NCBI GenBank assembly: GCA_003674045.1
Contig: PENC01000025.1
Location: 1-64,000 of the forward strand
Direction: 5' to 3'
DNA: 64,000 nucleotides
Source: Streptomyces griseocarneus
Lineage (GTDB): Bacteria; Actinomycetota; Actinomycetes; Streptomycetales; Streptomycetaceae
Shown here one piece after another: positions 37,875 to 46,341 of the stretch (position 1 is the first letter of the stretch; each line of letters starts with the position of its first letter). Made by a program: the position numbers and the translations under genes. A model generated the notes under the pieces. The model worked only from the letters and a program-made list of their open reading frames with translations. It had not been told where the DNA came from and ran no database searches.

Positions 37875-39532
37875 CGCAGCGGATCGCGACAGTGTCCGGC
37901 ACGATGCTCACCCCCGGAGTCAGCCGCAACGGCCGCCTGTACAGCCGCGAGTTGATCGCGAAGGCGGCGCGGCGGATGCAGGAGCGCATCGCCGACCCCG
38001 ACGGCCTCCCGATCGTCATGCGCACCCACCACGACGCGGGCGACGACTCCCGGCTCATCGTCGGCCGGCTCACCTCCGTCACGGTGGAGAGGGACGGGTC
38101 CGCGCGGTACCGGGCGGACCTGTACGACACCGCGCCCGGCCGGGACATCGCCGCCCTGATCACCGGCAAGCAGCCCGCCCTCCGCTCCGTGAGCATCCAC
38201 GGCTACTGGCTCGGCCCGCTCAAGCGCGTGCAGTACGAGGGTGAGACGGTCACGACCGCCGAAGACCTGGAGATCGACGCCGTCGATTTCACCGCCACGC
38301 CGGGGGTGACCGGGGCGACAGTGGCCGCCGCCTCCTACACGCCGGACGAGGCACCGGCCGCGGAGTCGGCGGGGCGCGTCCCGATCAGTGAGTCCGTGCA
38401 GGCCAGCGTCGAACCGCTCGGCGAGTACCGGGCCGGTGAGGCGTACTCGGCGAAGCAGCGGCGGAGCATGGCCGGCCGGGGCCAGGCCATGGCCGACGGC
38501 TCGTACCCCATCAAGTCCCGGGCCGACCTGCGCCGCGCGATCCGGGCCGTGGGCCGCGGAGGCGCCGATCACGACGCGATCCGGCGCCATATCGTCCAGC
38601 GGGCGAACGCCCTCGGCCTGGCCGCGATGATCCCCGACACCTGGAACAAGGACGGCTCCATGAAGGAAACCGCGACCCGGCTCGGGGAGATCCGCGAGTA
38701 CTTCCCCGACGGCCCCGAGGGGGGCGCCGGGTTCTGTATCGACGCCTACAACGGGCCGCTGAACATCACGATGCGGGCCTGCGGCATCGACCCCGCCGAG
38801 CTCCGCGCCATCACCCAAGCCGCCATGACGGCGGCCGTCGACGCGCTCCAGGCCATGGACCCGGACATGGACGCCGACATCGACGTCCCCGGAGCACCGC
38901 ACGCCGACACCGACGACGACAATGGCGCCGGTGAATCCGCCCTTGCCGCCATCGAAGCGACCACCGCAGCCGCTGCGCACCAGCCAGCAGCGGACGCCCT
39001 CACCCAGTCCGCCCCGCCTGTTGAGGGCGCGGCCACCACCCACACCAAGGAGGAGGCCGCCATGGGCGAGCCCGCCACCGAAACCCAGCAGACCGAGGCG
39101 GCCCCCGCCCGGTCCCTCACCGACGCCGACATCGCCGCCCTAGGCGCGATCTTCGGCACCTCCTTGAAGGAGCACCTCGCGCCCGTCCTCGCGGCCGCCG
39201 GCGAGAATGCCCCCGAGCAGCTGAAGGGCAAAGCCGCGGAGAGCCCCAAGGCCAAGCCCGTCAAGGAGAAGAGCAGCAAGAAGGCCATCAAGGAAACCGT
39301 CGCCGAGTTGCAGGCCACCTTCGACGCCAAGCTCACCGAGGCCCTCGCCCAGCAGCGCGACGAGCTCCGCGAGACACTCCTGAAGGAGCACGGCCTCCCG
39401 CCCCGCCAGGGATACCGCGTCCACGAAAACGACCGGACCGGCCCCGACGACACCAGCCCCGAAGACCTCTACGCCAACCGCGCCGAACTCCTCCTCGGTG
39501 CCTTCGGCCGCACGCCCCAGCCCGCCCCATAG
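37871..39532 (+). CDS. Capsid maturation protease fused to a scaffold-like domain
   Basis: ATG 37871 overlaps the upstream stop. The first 155 residues (MTQRIATVSGTMLTPGVSRNGRLYSRELIAKAARRMQ...VMRTHHDAG...LRSVSIHGYWLGPLKRV...LEIDAVDFTATPGVTGA) fit a phage prohead protease, with the histidine and serine segments in the usual order. The central part carries a helical domain (KQRRSMAGRGQAMADGSYPIKSRADLRRAIRAVGRG). The C-terminal 200 residues are alanine/glutamate-rich and coiled, like a scaffold that the protease removes. At 553 residues it is long for the family because of these additions. Confidence 0.85.
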   Translation: MTQRIATVSGTMLTPGVSRNGRLYSRELIAKAARRMQERIADPDGLPIVMRTHHDAGDDSRLIVGRLTSVTVERDGSARYRADLYDTAPGRDIAALITGKQPALRSVSIHGYWLGPLKRVQYEGETVTTAEDLEIDAVDFTATPGVTGATVAAASYTPDEAPAAESAGRVPISESVQASVEPLGEYRAGEAYSAKQRRSMAGRGQAMADGSYPIKSRADLRRAIRAVGRGGADHDAIRRHIVQRANALGLAAMIPDTWNKDGSMKETATRLGEIREYFPDGPEGGAGFCIDAYNGPLNITMRACGIDPAELRAITQAAMTAAVDALQAMDPDMDADIDVPGAPHADTDDDNGAGESALAAIEATTAAAAHQPAADALTQSAPPVEGAATTHTKEEAAMGEPATETQQTEAAPARSLTDADIAALGAIFGTSLKEHLAPVLAAAGENAPEQLKGKAAESPKAKPVKEKSSKKAIKETVAELQATFDAKLTEALAQQRDELRETLLKEHGLPPRQGYRVHENDRTGPDDTSPEDLYANRAELLLGAFGRTPQPAP

Positions 39533-39593
39533 GCAGGCAGCCCTCCTGAACGCCCCGCCACCGCTCGAGGCTTTCACATTTCCGCCCGTCTCA

Positions 39594-39632
39594 GCCCCGC
39601 TCAGCCACTGGCCGCGTGGGGCTTTCGCATGA
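39594..39632 (+). terminator. Hairpin before the major capsid gene
   Basis: AGCCCCGC near 39595 can pair with GCGTGGGGCT near 39612-39621 (small bulge), followed by TTTCGC. It lies between protease and major capsid genes and could act as an attenuator or RNA-processing site for strong capsid expression. Confidence 0.5.
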
Positions 39633-39647
39633 AAAGGAGGCGCTTCC

Positions 39648-41009
39648 ATGCCCACCGAGCTGGAAGAGGCCATCACCACCGCCGGCGCAGTATCTCCCCT
39701 TATCCCCAAGGCGATCAGTCCGCTGCTGCTGGAGTACCAGCGCCGGTACGCGCCACTGCTCGCGGCCATCCCGTCCCGGCCCTGGAACTCGACGCAGTAC
39801 TTCTTCAACCGGCGCGTGAACCGGCCGGACTCCGGCGGTGTCGTCGACGGCGGCGCCCGCCCGATCGGCAACTCGACCTACGAGCAGGCCGTCTTCAATA
39901 TCCGCCTGTTCCAGGCCGTCGGCTCGGTGACCGGGTTCGCCCAGACCGTCACCCGCGATATCGTCGGAGACCTGCGGCAACTCGAACTCGACGGCACCGT
40001 CACCTCGATGCTGTGGACCCTGGAGAACTCGTTCATCTGGGGCAACGACGGCGCGACTGCCAATGGCCAGTACCCGATCTGCTCGGGCCTGGACTATCTC
40101 GTCTCCAACTGGACCGCGGGCACCGGCTCCAGCAACTACGTGAACGCGCTCGACATCAACAACAGCTTCGCGCTGCACTACCTCGACCAGCTCATCGACC
40201 TCGTCGAGACCAACGCCGCCATGCCGATCGGCTCGAACTACATGTTCGTCATGTCGCCGCGCATGGCCTCCGCGGTGTCGCAGTCCCTGGTCGCGCAGCA
40301 GCGTTTCGCCGCCCCGACCACGCAGATCGGCGCGGGCCTCAACGTCCCGACGTACCGCGACATCCCGATCCTGAAGAGCTCGTTCCTGAGCCCGCGTAGC
40401 AACACCATGAGCACGGTCTCCACCGCGACCTCCACCACCGGCGGCTCACTGGCGGCGGCGACCTACTACTACCGCGTCAGCGCGGTCGTGGCCCGCTTCG
40501 GCGAGATCTCCGCGGCGGCCGAGGTCTCCCAGGTCACCACAGGTACGACGTCGACGGTGACCCTGTCGTTCTCGACGCCGACGAACCTGCCGGACGGCGC
40601 CTCGCCGATCCTGTACAAGGTCTACCGGTCCACCGCGACCGGCACCGAGTCCCTGCTCGGCACTGTGGACGCGTTCGACACCACCGGCGCGGCGGTCACC
40701 AGCATCGTCGACACCGGCGCGAACCTGCTCACCAACTCCTCCGCCAACACCGGCCCGGCCGCCTATCAAGGCACCAACACCGGCGCGTTCCCCCGCGGCG
40801 GCGCCAATGCACAGGAGGACGTCTACCTGATCCCGCGCGACGAGAACTTCCTCGTCCGCCCGTTCACACGCGACATGCAGATCCTGCCGCTCGCGCCCAC
40901 GGTCACCGCACCCGACACCCTGCCGTTCGCCGTCCTGACGGACACCACGCTCGCCTGCCGAGGCAGCAAGTACGTGGGGCGTTTGAGTCGGCTCTCGGCG
41001 ACCCTGTAG
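39648..41009 (+). CDS. Major capsid protein with an Ig/FnIII-like insert
   Basis: ATG 39648 follows AAGGAGG. The 453-residue product has the HK97-like order: EEAITTAGAVSPLIPKAISPLLLEYQRRYAPLLAAIPSRPWNSTQYFFNRRVNRP, then FMVMSPRMASAVSQSLVAQQ. Its C-terminus is EDVYLIPRDENFLVRPFTRDMQILPLAPTVTAPDTLPFAVLTDTTLACRG. Residues about 252-375 are a separate beta domain (ATYYYRVSAVVARFGEISAAAEVSQVTTG... LYKVYRSTATGTESLLGTVDAFD) of the FnIII/Ig type. It projects from the capsid in other phages and may bind host surface sugars or proteins. Confidence 0.9.
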   Translation: MPTELEEAITTAGAVSPLIPKAISPLLLEYQRRYAPLLAAIPSRPWNSTQYFFNRRVNRPDSGGVVDGGARPIGNSTYEQAVFNIRLFQAVGSVTGFAQTVTRDIVGDLRQLELDGTVTSMLWTLENSFIWGNDGATANGQYPICSGLDYLVSNWTAGTGSSNYVNALDINNSFALHYLDQLIDLVETNAAMPIGSNYMFVMSPRMASAVSQSLVAQQRFAAPTTQIGAGLNVPTYRDIPILKSSFLSPRSNTMSTVSTATSTTGGSLAAATYYYRVSAVVARFGEISAAAEVSQVTTGTTSTVTLSFSTPTNLPDGASPILYKVYRSTATGTESLLGTVDAFDTTGAAVTSIVDTGANLLTNSSANTGPAAYQGTNTGAFPRGGANAQEDVYLIPRDENFLVRPFTRDMQILPLAPTVTAPDTLPFAVLTDTTLACRGSKYVGRLSRLSATL

Positions 41010-41032
41010 TCCATCCTCCAATGAGCAATCCA

Positions 41033-41058
41033 AAGGGACCAGCCCCGCGCTGGCCCTT
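41033..41058 (+). terminator. Hairpin after the major capsid gene
   Basis: AAAGGGACCAGC pairs with GCTGGCCCTT across CCCGC (one bulged A), 24 bp after the capsid stop. It may limit read-through from capsid into the connector genes. Confidence 0.65.
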
Positions 41059-41078
41059 CACCACCCTGGAGGTCTCCC

Positions 41079-41327
41079 GTGGCGGACATGCCGCCCCCGC
41101 CCGGCTGGTGCGTCGTGGACCTCTTCCACGGCGCCCAGGTCCCGGCGCAGACGATCGTCAAGGGCTACATGGTGTGCCCACGGCACCTGTCCTTCGAAGA
41201 GGACTTCTTCCGCCGCTGGGAGGCCGTCCAGGACCCCAAGCAGCTCGACAAGACGGAGAAGAAGCTCCTCAAGAAGCTGCTGAAGTCCGTGAAGAAGCAA
41301 GGAGAGGACCCCGATGTGGCTCCGTAA
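41079..41327 (+). CDS. Small phage head-tail protein (82 aa)
   Basis: GTG 41079 follows GGAGG. The product VADMPPPPGWCVVDLFHGAQVPAQTIVKGYMVCPRHLSFEEDFFRRWEAVQDPKQLDKTEKKLLKKLLKSVKKQGEDPDVAP has a compact strand-rich half and a lysine-rich helical tail. Its end overlaps the next gene by 14 bp. It probably belongs to the head-tail connector set. Confidence 0.65.
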   Translation: MADMPPPPGWCVVDLFHGAQVPAQTIVKGYMVCPRHLSFEEDFFRRWEAVQDPKQLDKTEKKLLKKLLKSVKKQGEDPDVAP

Positions 41328-41568
41328 GACCCGCCTGCTCCCAGGCAGCGCGCCGGGCGGCTATGAGTGGAAGACCCTCGAGGATGCGGTCAAGGTCCCG
41401 GATGATCTGGGCCTGGACCTGATGCAGATCCCCGGCGCCGGGTTCGAGGAGGTCCCGCCGCCAGCCGCGAAGGACGAGGTGCCCGCCGACGCGGGCGTGA
41501 CGGAGGCGCCGGTGAAGCGTCGCGGCTCACGCAAGTCCACCGCGACCGAGTCCGAGATCGTCGAGTAG
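41314..41568 (+). CDS. Small phage head-tail protein (84 aa)
   Basis: The product begins MWLRKTRLLPGSAPGGYEWKTLEDAVKVPDDLGLDLMQIPGAGFEEVPPPAAKDEVPADAG and ends with a charged tail. The pattern of a short strand-rich start and acidic disordered end is common among connector-adjacent proteins of Streptomyces phages. Function is unknown. Confidence 0.6.
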   Translation: MWLRKTRLLPGSAPGGYEWKTLEDAVKVPDDLGLDLMQIPGAGFEEVPPPAAKDEVPADAGVTEAPVKRRGSRKSTATESEIVE

Positions 41569-41598
41569 TCCGGCTGTGGTGAAAGGGGGTGGGTGTGG

Positions 41599-42261
41599 AT
41601 GTCTGCTGACTCCCCAACTCCGCTGGCCACCGTGGCTCAGTTCACGTCCGGGCCGTTCGCGAACCTCGTGTCGGGTTACTCGGCTCAGGCCCAGTCGGAC
41701 CTGATGCTGCAAGCCACGCGGGCGTGCGAATCCGCCTGTGACCGCCGCCTTGCTCCTTTCACTGGCGTGGTGGAGACGCAGCGGGCGGACGCGATGGACA
41801 TCGAGGACGCCATGGACGCCTACGTTCCCCTCGACCCGACATCGCAGCTCAGTTTCTCCCGCGCGCAGTCCCTCGGCAGCACACTGCTGACCCGGCACTT
41901 CTGGGTCCGCGAGCACCCGCCCCGCTACCCGGAACTGTGGACGGGCAGCATCGCCGCGATCGCGCTGTACCGCTCGTACTCCGGCGCCCAGACAGTCACG
42001 ACCAACACGATCCAGTATGAGCCCGACTCCGGACATGTCCGGTTCCAGCTCGGCACCTTCGTCCCGCCGGGCACCACGATCCAGGTCACCTACTCCGGCG
42101 GGTACGCGACTGTGCCCGCGGACCTGGTACAGGCGTGCCAGTACATGGCGGCGAGCATGGCCGTGCGGCAGCTCGACCCCGTGGACGGGCGGTCCGGACA
42201 CGATCCGGACGTCCTCCGGACAGATGCTCTGGCCATGCTCGCCTCCTACACACGGCGCTGA
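41599..42261 (+). CDS. Head-tail connector-like protein
   Basis: I use ATG 41599 (GTG 41593 is an alternative). The 220-residue product has TRACESACDRRLAPFTGVVETQRADAMDIEDAMDAYVPLD...LTRHFWVREHPPRYPE and a C-terminal helix AACQ-like segment (LVQACQYMAASMAVRQLDPVDGRSGHDPDVLRTDALAMLASYTRR). This is the helical 'gp6-like' connector fold with an inserted strand-rich part. It should sit between portal and tail. Confidence 0.7.
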   Translation: MSADSPTPLATVAQFTSGPFANLVSGYSAQAQSDLMLQATRACESACDRRLAPFTGVVETQRADAMDIEDAMDAYVPLDPTSQLSFSRAQSLGSTLLTRHFWVREHPPRYPELWTGSIAAIALYRSYSGAQTVTTNTIQYEPDSGHVRFQLGTFVPPGTTIQVTYSGGYATVPADLVQACQYMAASMAVRQLDPVDGRSGHDPDVLRTDALAMLASYTRR

Positions 42262-42350
42262 CCAGTGCACAACTCGTGGACGATATTGCGCTGCTGAGTA
42301 ATAGAACGGTTCGGTGAACGCAGGGCACGACCCGCTGTCATCCTGGCAGG

Positions 42351-43127
42351 GTGCCGAATGAGCCAGGTACCCAAACGCATGTGCTACCACGAGTGATGAA
42401 CCCACTGTGGATGATTTCAGTGTTCGTGGGACTGTCGGAGACCGCCGTCGTCATCGCCGCTTCTCAAGCCGAGGGGTGGGTGCAAGGCCTCCTTGCCATA
42501 TTCTCTGTCACTTTCCCAATCCTCGTGTCCGGCGCGTTCTTCGGGATCCTGTGGAAAAAGCCCGAAGTGCTCTATGCCCCCGGAGACTTCCCCGAGCACC
42601 TCTCACCTGGGACATTTAGAGACGGGATCCGCGGGGGCCCAAGCGTGGATACCGAAGTCCTTGAATCCGTAGTGCGGCGGACCCTGGAGTCGGTTCTTCC
42701 AACCGCGTTGGCCGGACGGGTCAACGAGGCCGAGGTGCCAAATGTCGTGAACCAAGCGTTCATCAGCGCGCAAAGGGACATCGCTAGCCGCATGCTAAGA
42801 ATTGACACGAGCGCAGTTCACAGAGATTTGCAAGGAGCGGTGAACTACCCAGTCGACGACTCCACGACCGTCAGTGAGCTTCTTAACTGGCTCTGGAGGC
42901 AGCTCACTCCGTTTATCCGGCCGTACACATATGGGAGCGAGTGGGTGTTGAGGGACCGCCTGACCGGACGCGCCTTCGATGGAGGAACCGGGTGGGCGAG
43001 ATCTCATGGGCGAGGGCGTGACGAACGGCTCCTGACCGAATCGGGTATCACTCCGGGAATGGATCTGGCTGTCGAGCTCATCCCCAGAGATCCGACAAGT
43101 GACTCCACCGTGCCAAGCACTCGCTAA
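42351..43127 (+). CDS. Two-helix membrane protein (phage cargo gene)
   Basis: GTG 42351 starts VPNEPGTQTHVLPRV. Two membrane helices follow (MNPLWMISVFVGLSETAVVIAAS; VQGLLAIFSVTFPILVSGAFFGILW), then a 190-residue cytoplasmic part. That part includes ESVVRRTLESVLPTALAGRVNEAEVPNVVNQAFISAQRDIASRM and a C-terminal SEWVLRDRLTGRAFDGGTGWARSHGRGRDERLLTESGITPGMDLAVELIPRDP. It has no known phage structural role, and its base composition is less G/C-biased than its neighbours. Inserted among connector genes, it may serve superinfection exclusion or host signalling (inference). Confidence 0.65.
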   Translation: MPNEPGTQTHVLPRVMNPLWMISVFVGLSETAVVIAASQAEGWVQGLLAIFSVTFPILVSGAFFGILWKKPEVLYAPGDFPEHLSPGTFRDGIRGGPSVDTEVLESVVRRTLESVLPTALAGRVNEAEVPNVVNQAFISAQRDIASRMLRIDTSAVHRDLQGAVNYPVDDSTTVSELLNWLWRQLTPFIRPYTYGSEWVLRDRLTGRAFDGGTGWARSHGRGRDERLLTESGITPGMDLAVELIPRDPTSDSTVPSTR

Positions 43128-43142
43128 CTGGAAGAGGAAGCT

Positions 43143-43625
43143 GTGAGTACTGCCGATGCCGTGGACCGCGAGGTGTCCTGGCTGACCAGCAGCGGCGATG
43201 GGCTCCCCGCTCTCCTCGTCAGCGCGGGCGGCCCCTGGGGGAACGTGCAGGCCTACCAGCCCCGCACGCCCGGCAAGCGCGGCACCAACCTGTTCGTCCT
43301 GCGCCGCCAGATCCACGACAGGCGTTTCGCCAACATCCGGCGAATTCCGACCTACGAGTTCGCGCTGAAAGCCGTCTGGCCCTTGTCCTCCGGACAGGGC
43401 GTCGCCGAAGCAGACCAGCGCGCTTTCGATTCCGCTGTCGACAAGATCCTCGCCCGCATCGACGGCTTCCCCGGTGACAAGTCGCACGGGGGAAGATTCC
43501 GGGCGGTCGCCGAGGACCCCCAGTACGTGACTGTGCGCTTCACCGACCCGGAGCAGACACTCGGTATCGGCGAGTTCCACGCCGAGATCACGTACTTCGC
43601 CGACGACTTCGAAGTTACTGGATAG
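43143..43625 (+). CDS. Phage minor tail/closure protein
   Basis: GTG 43143 starts VSTADAVDREVSWLTSSGDGLPALLVSAGGPWGNVQAYQPRTPGKRGTNLFVLRRQIHDRRFANIRRIPTYEFALKAVWPLSSGQGVAEADQ. This is the strand/helix pattern of tail-completion proteins in actinophages, usually placed between connector and tail tube. It ends EQTLGIGEFHAEITYFADDFEVTG. Confidence 0.7.
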   Translation: MSTADAVDREVSWLTSSGDGLPALLVSAGGPWGNVQAYQPRTPGKRGTNLFVLRRQIHDRRFANIRRIPTYEFALKAVWPLSSGQGVAEADQRAFDSAVDKILARIDGFPGDKSHGGRFRAVAEDPQYVTVRFTDPEQTLGIGEFHAEITYFADDFEVTG

Positions 43626-43691
43626 GAGCCACTACCGCCCAGCCGTCGCAGTGCTGGTTAATCACTGTGACGTCCTGCCTTCCGCACATGA

Positions 43692-44003
43692 TCACTGTTC
43701 ATGCATATGGCACGTTATCTCCGTGTCTCCCGAAACGTAGCAGCATGACTTGGGCGCCCCGGCATCAGACCCACCATCATCGGTGCGCTTCTGCCACCCA
43801 TGCTCCGGTGAATACGCTTCTGTCCACCTGCACAGCGATATGCGCTCTGCCGCTGACGTGGGGAGTTTCGCTTCCTCAAGGAACCGGCGGGGATTGGCAA
43901 GGAGCCGCGCCATCTCTTCCGGCGTCGCGTCGAAGTGGTAGAGCGGTGGATCGTTCTCCAGCCCTGGGATCCCTTTTCCAGCCAGCTTGATGACCTCAAC
44001 CAT
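43692..44003 (-). CDS. Small antisense protein with a cysteine-rich tail
   Basis: The second ATG (44003) is chosen because GGAGG lies 6 bp before it. The 103-residue product reads MVEVIKLAGKGIPGLENDPPLYHFDATPEEMARLLANPRRFLEEAKLPTSAAERISLCRWTEAYSPEHGWQKRTDDG and ends SCCYVSGDTEITCHMHEQ. It lies opposite to the late operon, between the closure and tail-tube genes. The leader-like acidic helical half and the Cys/Thr/Ser-rich tail recall some ribosomal peptide precursors, but no modifying enzyme is near. It could equally be a small toxin or regulator. Confidence 0.55.
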   Translation of the reverse strand: MVEVIKLAGKGIPGLENDPPLYHFDATPEEMARLLANPRRFLEEAKLPTSAAERISLCRWTEAYSPEHGWQKRTDDGGSDAGAPKSCCYVSGDTEITCHMHEQ

Positions 44004-44220
44004 GAGTGCCTCCACTCATAGCGGCCTGTCGATTTCACCTTCAGTCCAACGCCGGAGCTTCCACACCGCAAATCGATCTCATCGCCACCAACACCACAAC
44101 GCTGTTTCCAGCCCAGCCCGCGTCGGCCACGCCCGCATCTGAGTGGATTTCTCAGCCTGCCTACTCGCCCTCCGGCCCCTGCCTGCTGGGGTCTTCTCTC
44201 TGAATGACTGGAGGTTCCCC

Positions 44221-44421
44221 GTGCCGCTCCAGCGCAGCACCCACGAGGCCGCAGTGGACATCCCCGCGATCCCGGCCACGGTCCAGCCCGGCGTAACCGT
44301 CGATTGGCCGGACCCCATCGCCGGATTCGTGCTCGTCGACGACCCGCCTTCCCCACCAGCCGACGAACCCAGGCCGGCGTCGAAGAAGAAGCCCGCCATT
44401 GCTGAGGAGGTGGCGTCGTGA
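44221..44421 (+). CDS. Small phage tail-module protein (66 aa)
   Basis: GTG 44221 follows GGAGG by 6 bp. The product PLQRSTHEAAVDIPAIPATVQPGVTVDWPDPIAGFVLVDDPPSPPADEPRPASKKKPAIAEEVAS is short and proline-rich with a basic tail. Its stop overlaps the tail-tube start (GTGA). Function is unknown. Confidence 0.6.
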   Translation: MPLQRSTHEAAVDIPAIPATVQPGVTVDWPDPIAGFVLVDDPPSPPADEPRPASKKKPAIAEEVAS

Positions 44422-45587
44422 CTCAGATTTCGCGCCTTGCCACCCTCGGCCTCGCCAAGGAGTCCACCGCCGGTACCTGGCTCGCCCCTACGGCAGGGAT
44501 CCCCTTCACCAAGGGCGACTACGAGGACATGTACACCGAGCTCAAGGACGAGTCGTACCGGGGCAACGACACGATCTTGCAGGGCATGTACCAGGGCGTG
44601 GCACACGCCGAGTGGCAGCTCGACGTCCTTGCCTACCCCGACCTTCTCGGCCATTTCCTCACCGGGATCATCGGCCCCGACACCGTCACCCCGGCCACCG
44701 CCACAACCCTCTCGGCGTCGACGACCGCCGGAGCGACATCCGTCCAGACCTCCGTCGCTCTGCCCGCGTCCACCGTGATCCGTATCGACACCGCGGCGAA
44801 CACCGAGTACGCGTGGACCGACGGCACCGCCACCGGCGTCGGCCCGTACACGTCGAACGTGACCACCGTGCTCGGCAAGACCGGTGCGAACCGCGTCGGC
44901 CTCTCACTCGCGCACGCCTCGTCCGCGGCCGTGACGACCACGACGACGCACACCTTCAAGCAGGCCACCACACCACTGCCGACCTACAGCCTGACCCTGT
45001 ACGACACCACGCAGACGGTCTCGTGCTCGTACTGCCGTGTCTCGGACCTCCAGTTGAAGATCGACCCGAAGGGCGCCGTGACCGCCTCGGTGAAGTACAC
45101 GTCGTTTCCGTCGGTCATTCAGTCCGCCCAGACGGAGACGTTCTCCACGTTCGACCCGCTGCTGGGCTGGTCGTGGAGCATGACCAACGCCGGCGCCTCC
45201 TCGACCCGTGGTCTGAGCTACGACCTGACCGTCAAACGCGCCACCGACGCCATCGCGTCCAGCGACGGCACGCAGACCCCGCGCGAGGTGTTCGCCGGAC
45301 CGATCGAGGCCGACGGCACATACAAGTGCATTTTCGAGAACCAGACCGACCTGAACCTGTACCTCAACTACACGCAGTCGCCGGCCACTGCCAGCCTCCA
45401 GCAGCCGGTCGCTCGCGGCGGGCAGTCCCTGAGTCTGACGATGTCGAAGTCCGGCTGGTACAAGGGCAAGCGAGACTTCGGTAGTGCGTACGTGCAGGCC
45501 GACTTCTCCCTGTCCGGGATCTACAACACCACCGACGGCGGTGCCGTCCAGGCCGTCCTGGCCAACTTCCAGACCGCCGCGTACTGA
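44418..45587 (+). CDS. Major tail tube protein
   Basis: GTG 44418 overlaps the upstream stop. The 389-residue protein starts TQISRLATLGLAKESTAGTWLAPTAGIPFTKGDYEDMYTELKDESYRGNDTILQGMYQGV and ends GAVQAVLANFQTAAY. It has the usual beta-barrel layout of siphovirus tail tubes with an added domain in the middle (TATTLSASTTAGATSVQTSVALPASTVIRIDTA...), likely exposed. It precedes the tail chaperone genes. Confidence 0.85.
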   Translation: MTQISRLATLGLAKESTAGTWLAPTAGIPFTKGDYEDMYTELKDESYRGNDTILQGMYQGVAHAEWQLDVLAYPDLLGHFLTGIIGPDTVTPATATTLSASTTAGATSVQTSVALPASTVIRIDTAANTEYAWTDGTATGVGPYTSNVTTVLGKTGANRVGLSLAHASSAAVTTTTTHTFKQATTPLPTYSLTLYDTTQTVSCSYCRVSDLQLKIDPKGAVTASVKYTSFPSVIQSAQTETFSTFDPLLGWSWSMTNAGASSTRGLSYDLTVKRATDAIASSDGTQTPREVFAGPIEADGTYKCIFENQTDLNLYLNYTQSPATASLQQPVARGGQSLSLTMSKSGWYKGKRDFGSAYVQADFSLSGIYNTTDGGAVQAVLANFQTAAY

Positions 45588-45670
45588 TCTCCCCGGCCGG
45601 GTGGGTGTGAGGGCGTCGCACCCGGCCGGGGCCCACGCCCTCAACGCCCGTGCCTGAGGAGAGTCCTGCC

Positions 45671-46078
45671 GTGTCCGGCTACACAAACCGTGTGATCCTG
45701 CTGGAGTTCCCCGATCTCGGCGACCGGGTGTCGGTGCTGCTGCGCAACCCGCGCTTGCTGCCCCCGGGCGAGATCACGCCCGACGACGTTGCCCTCGGGC
45801 CAGACGGCCAGCCCACCGACCCGCAGGCCGCGCAACAGGCCATGTACAAGGTCATCGCGAACATCATCGCCGCGTGGCACGTCTACGACGCCAGCAGCAC
45901 CGGCCAGGCGGTGCACGTGAACCTGGACGCCGACGACCTCGACGCCCAGCTCGCCGCGCTGGAGGCCGCCGAGCAGGTGCGGCTGACGGACATCACGCCG
46001 GAGAACGTCGCCCGGTTGCCCATGGCGATCATCAACCGGATCGGCGAGGAGCTCGGCCGCGTCGCGGACCCTTCCTAG
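45671..46078 (+). CDS. Tail assembly chaperone (G-type)
   Basis: GTG 45671 follows TGAGGAGAG. The 135-residue protein (SGYTNRVILLEFPDLGDRVSVLLRNPRLLPPGEITPDDVALG...) is helical with ALEAAEQVRLTDITPENVARLPMAIINRIGEELGRVADPS. Size and place between tail tube and tape measure fit the first tail chaperone. It is probably extended by -1 frameshifting into the following frame. Confidence 0.75.
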   Translation: MSGYTNRVILLEFPDLGDRVSVLLRNPRLLPPGEITPDDVALGPDGQPTDPQAAQQAMYKVIANIIAAWHVYDASSTGQAVHVNLDADDLDAQLAALEAAEQVRLTDITPENVARLPMAIINRIGEELGRVADPS

Positions 46079-46335
46079 GCCCCGGCAGCGAGTACTACGA
46101 GGACGTGCTGCTGCCGGTCGAGTCGATACTCGATGGCACCTGGGCCTCGGGGGCTGCGCCAGCGGAGTGGGCCGACTTTCTGCTGATGTACCGGATGCGC
46201 TGGTCCTGGGCCGAGGTTCAGGCCACGCCCCTTTACGTGCGCCGGTACGCCCTCGACTTCCTCGGCCTGATCGCCGAGCAGGAGGAGCGGGAGAACGAGC
46301 GGGCCCGTCGGGACACCGATCGCAGGATGGGGTGA
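46070..46335 (+). CDS. Frameshift-expressed part of the tail chaperone (T-type)
   Basis: The -1 frame relative to the G-type gene is open from before its stop and reads GPGSEYYEDVLLPVESILDGTWASGAAPAEWADFLLMYRMRWSWAEVQATPLYVRRYALDFLGLIAEQEERENERARRDTDRRMG, with no good start of its own. This is the classic G/GT arrangement of long-tailed phages. A candidate slip site is C-CCT-TCC just before the TAG, although it is not a perfect heptamer. Coordinates give the T-specific segment only. Confidence 0.7.
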
Positions 46336-46341
46336 ATCACT

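Noticed and set aside
36137..39043. Long minus-strand open frame opposite the protease and head genes
   Set aside because: It has the composition of a shadow frame; the plus-strand genes have clear families and ribosome-binding sites.
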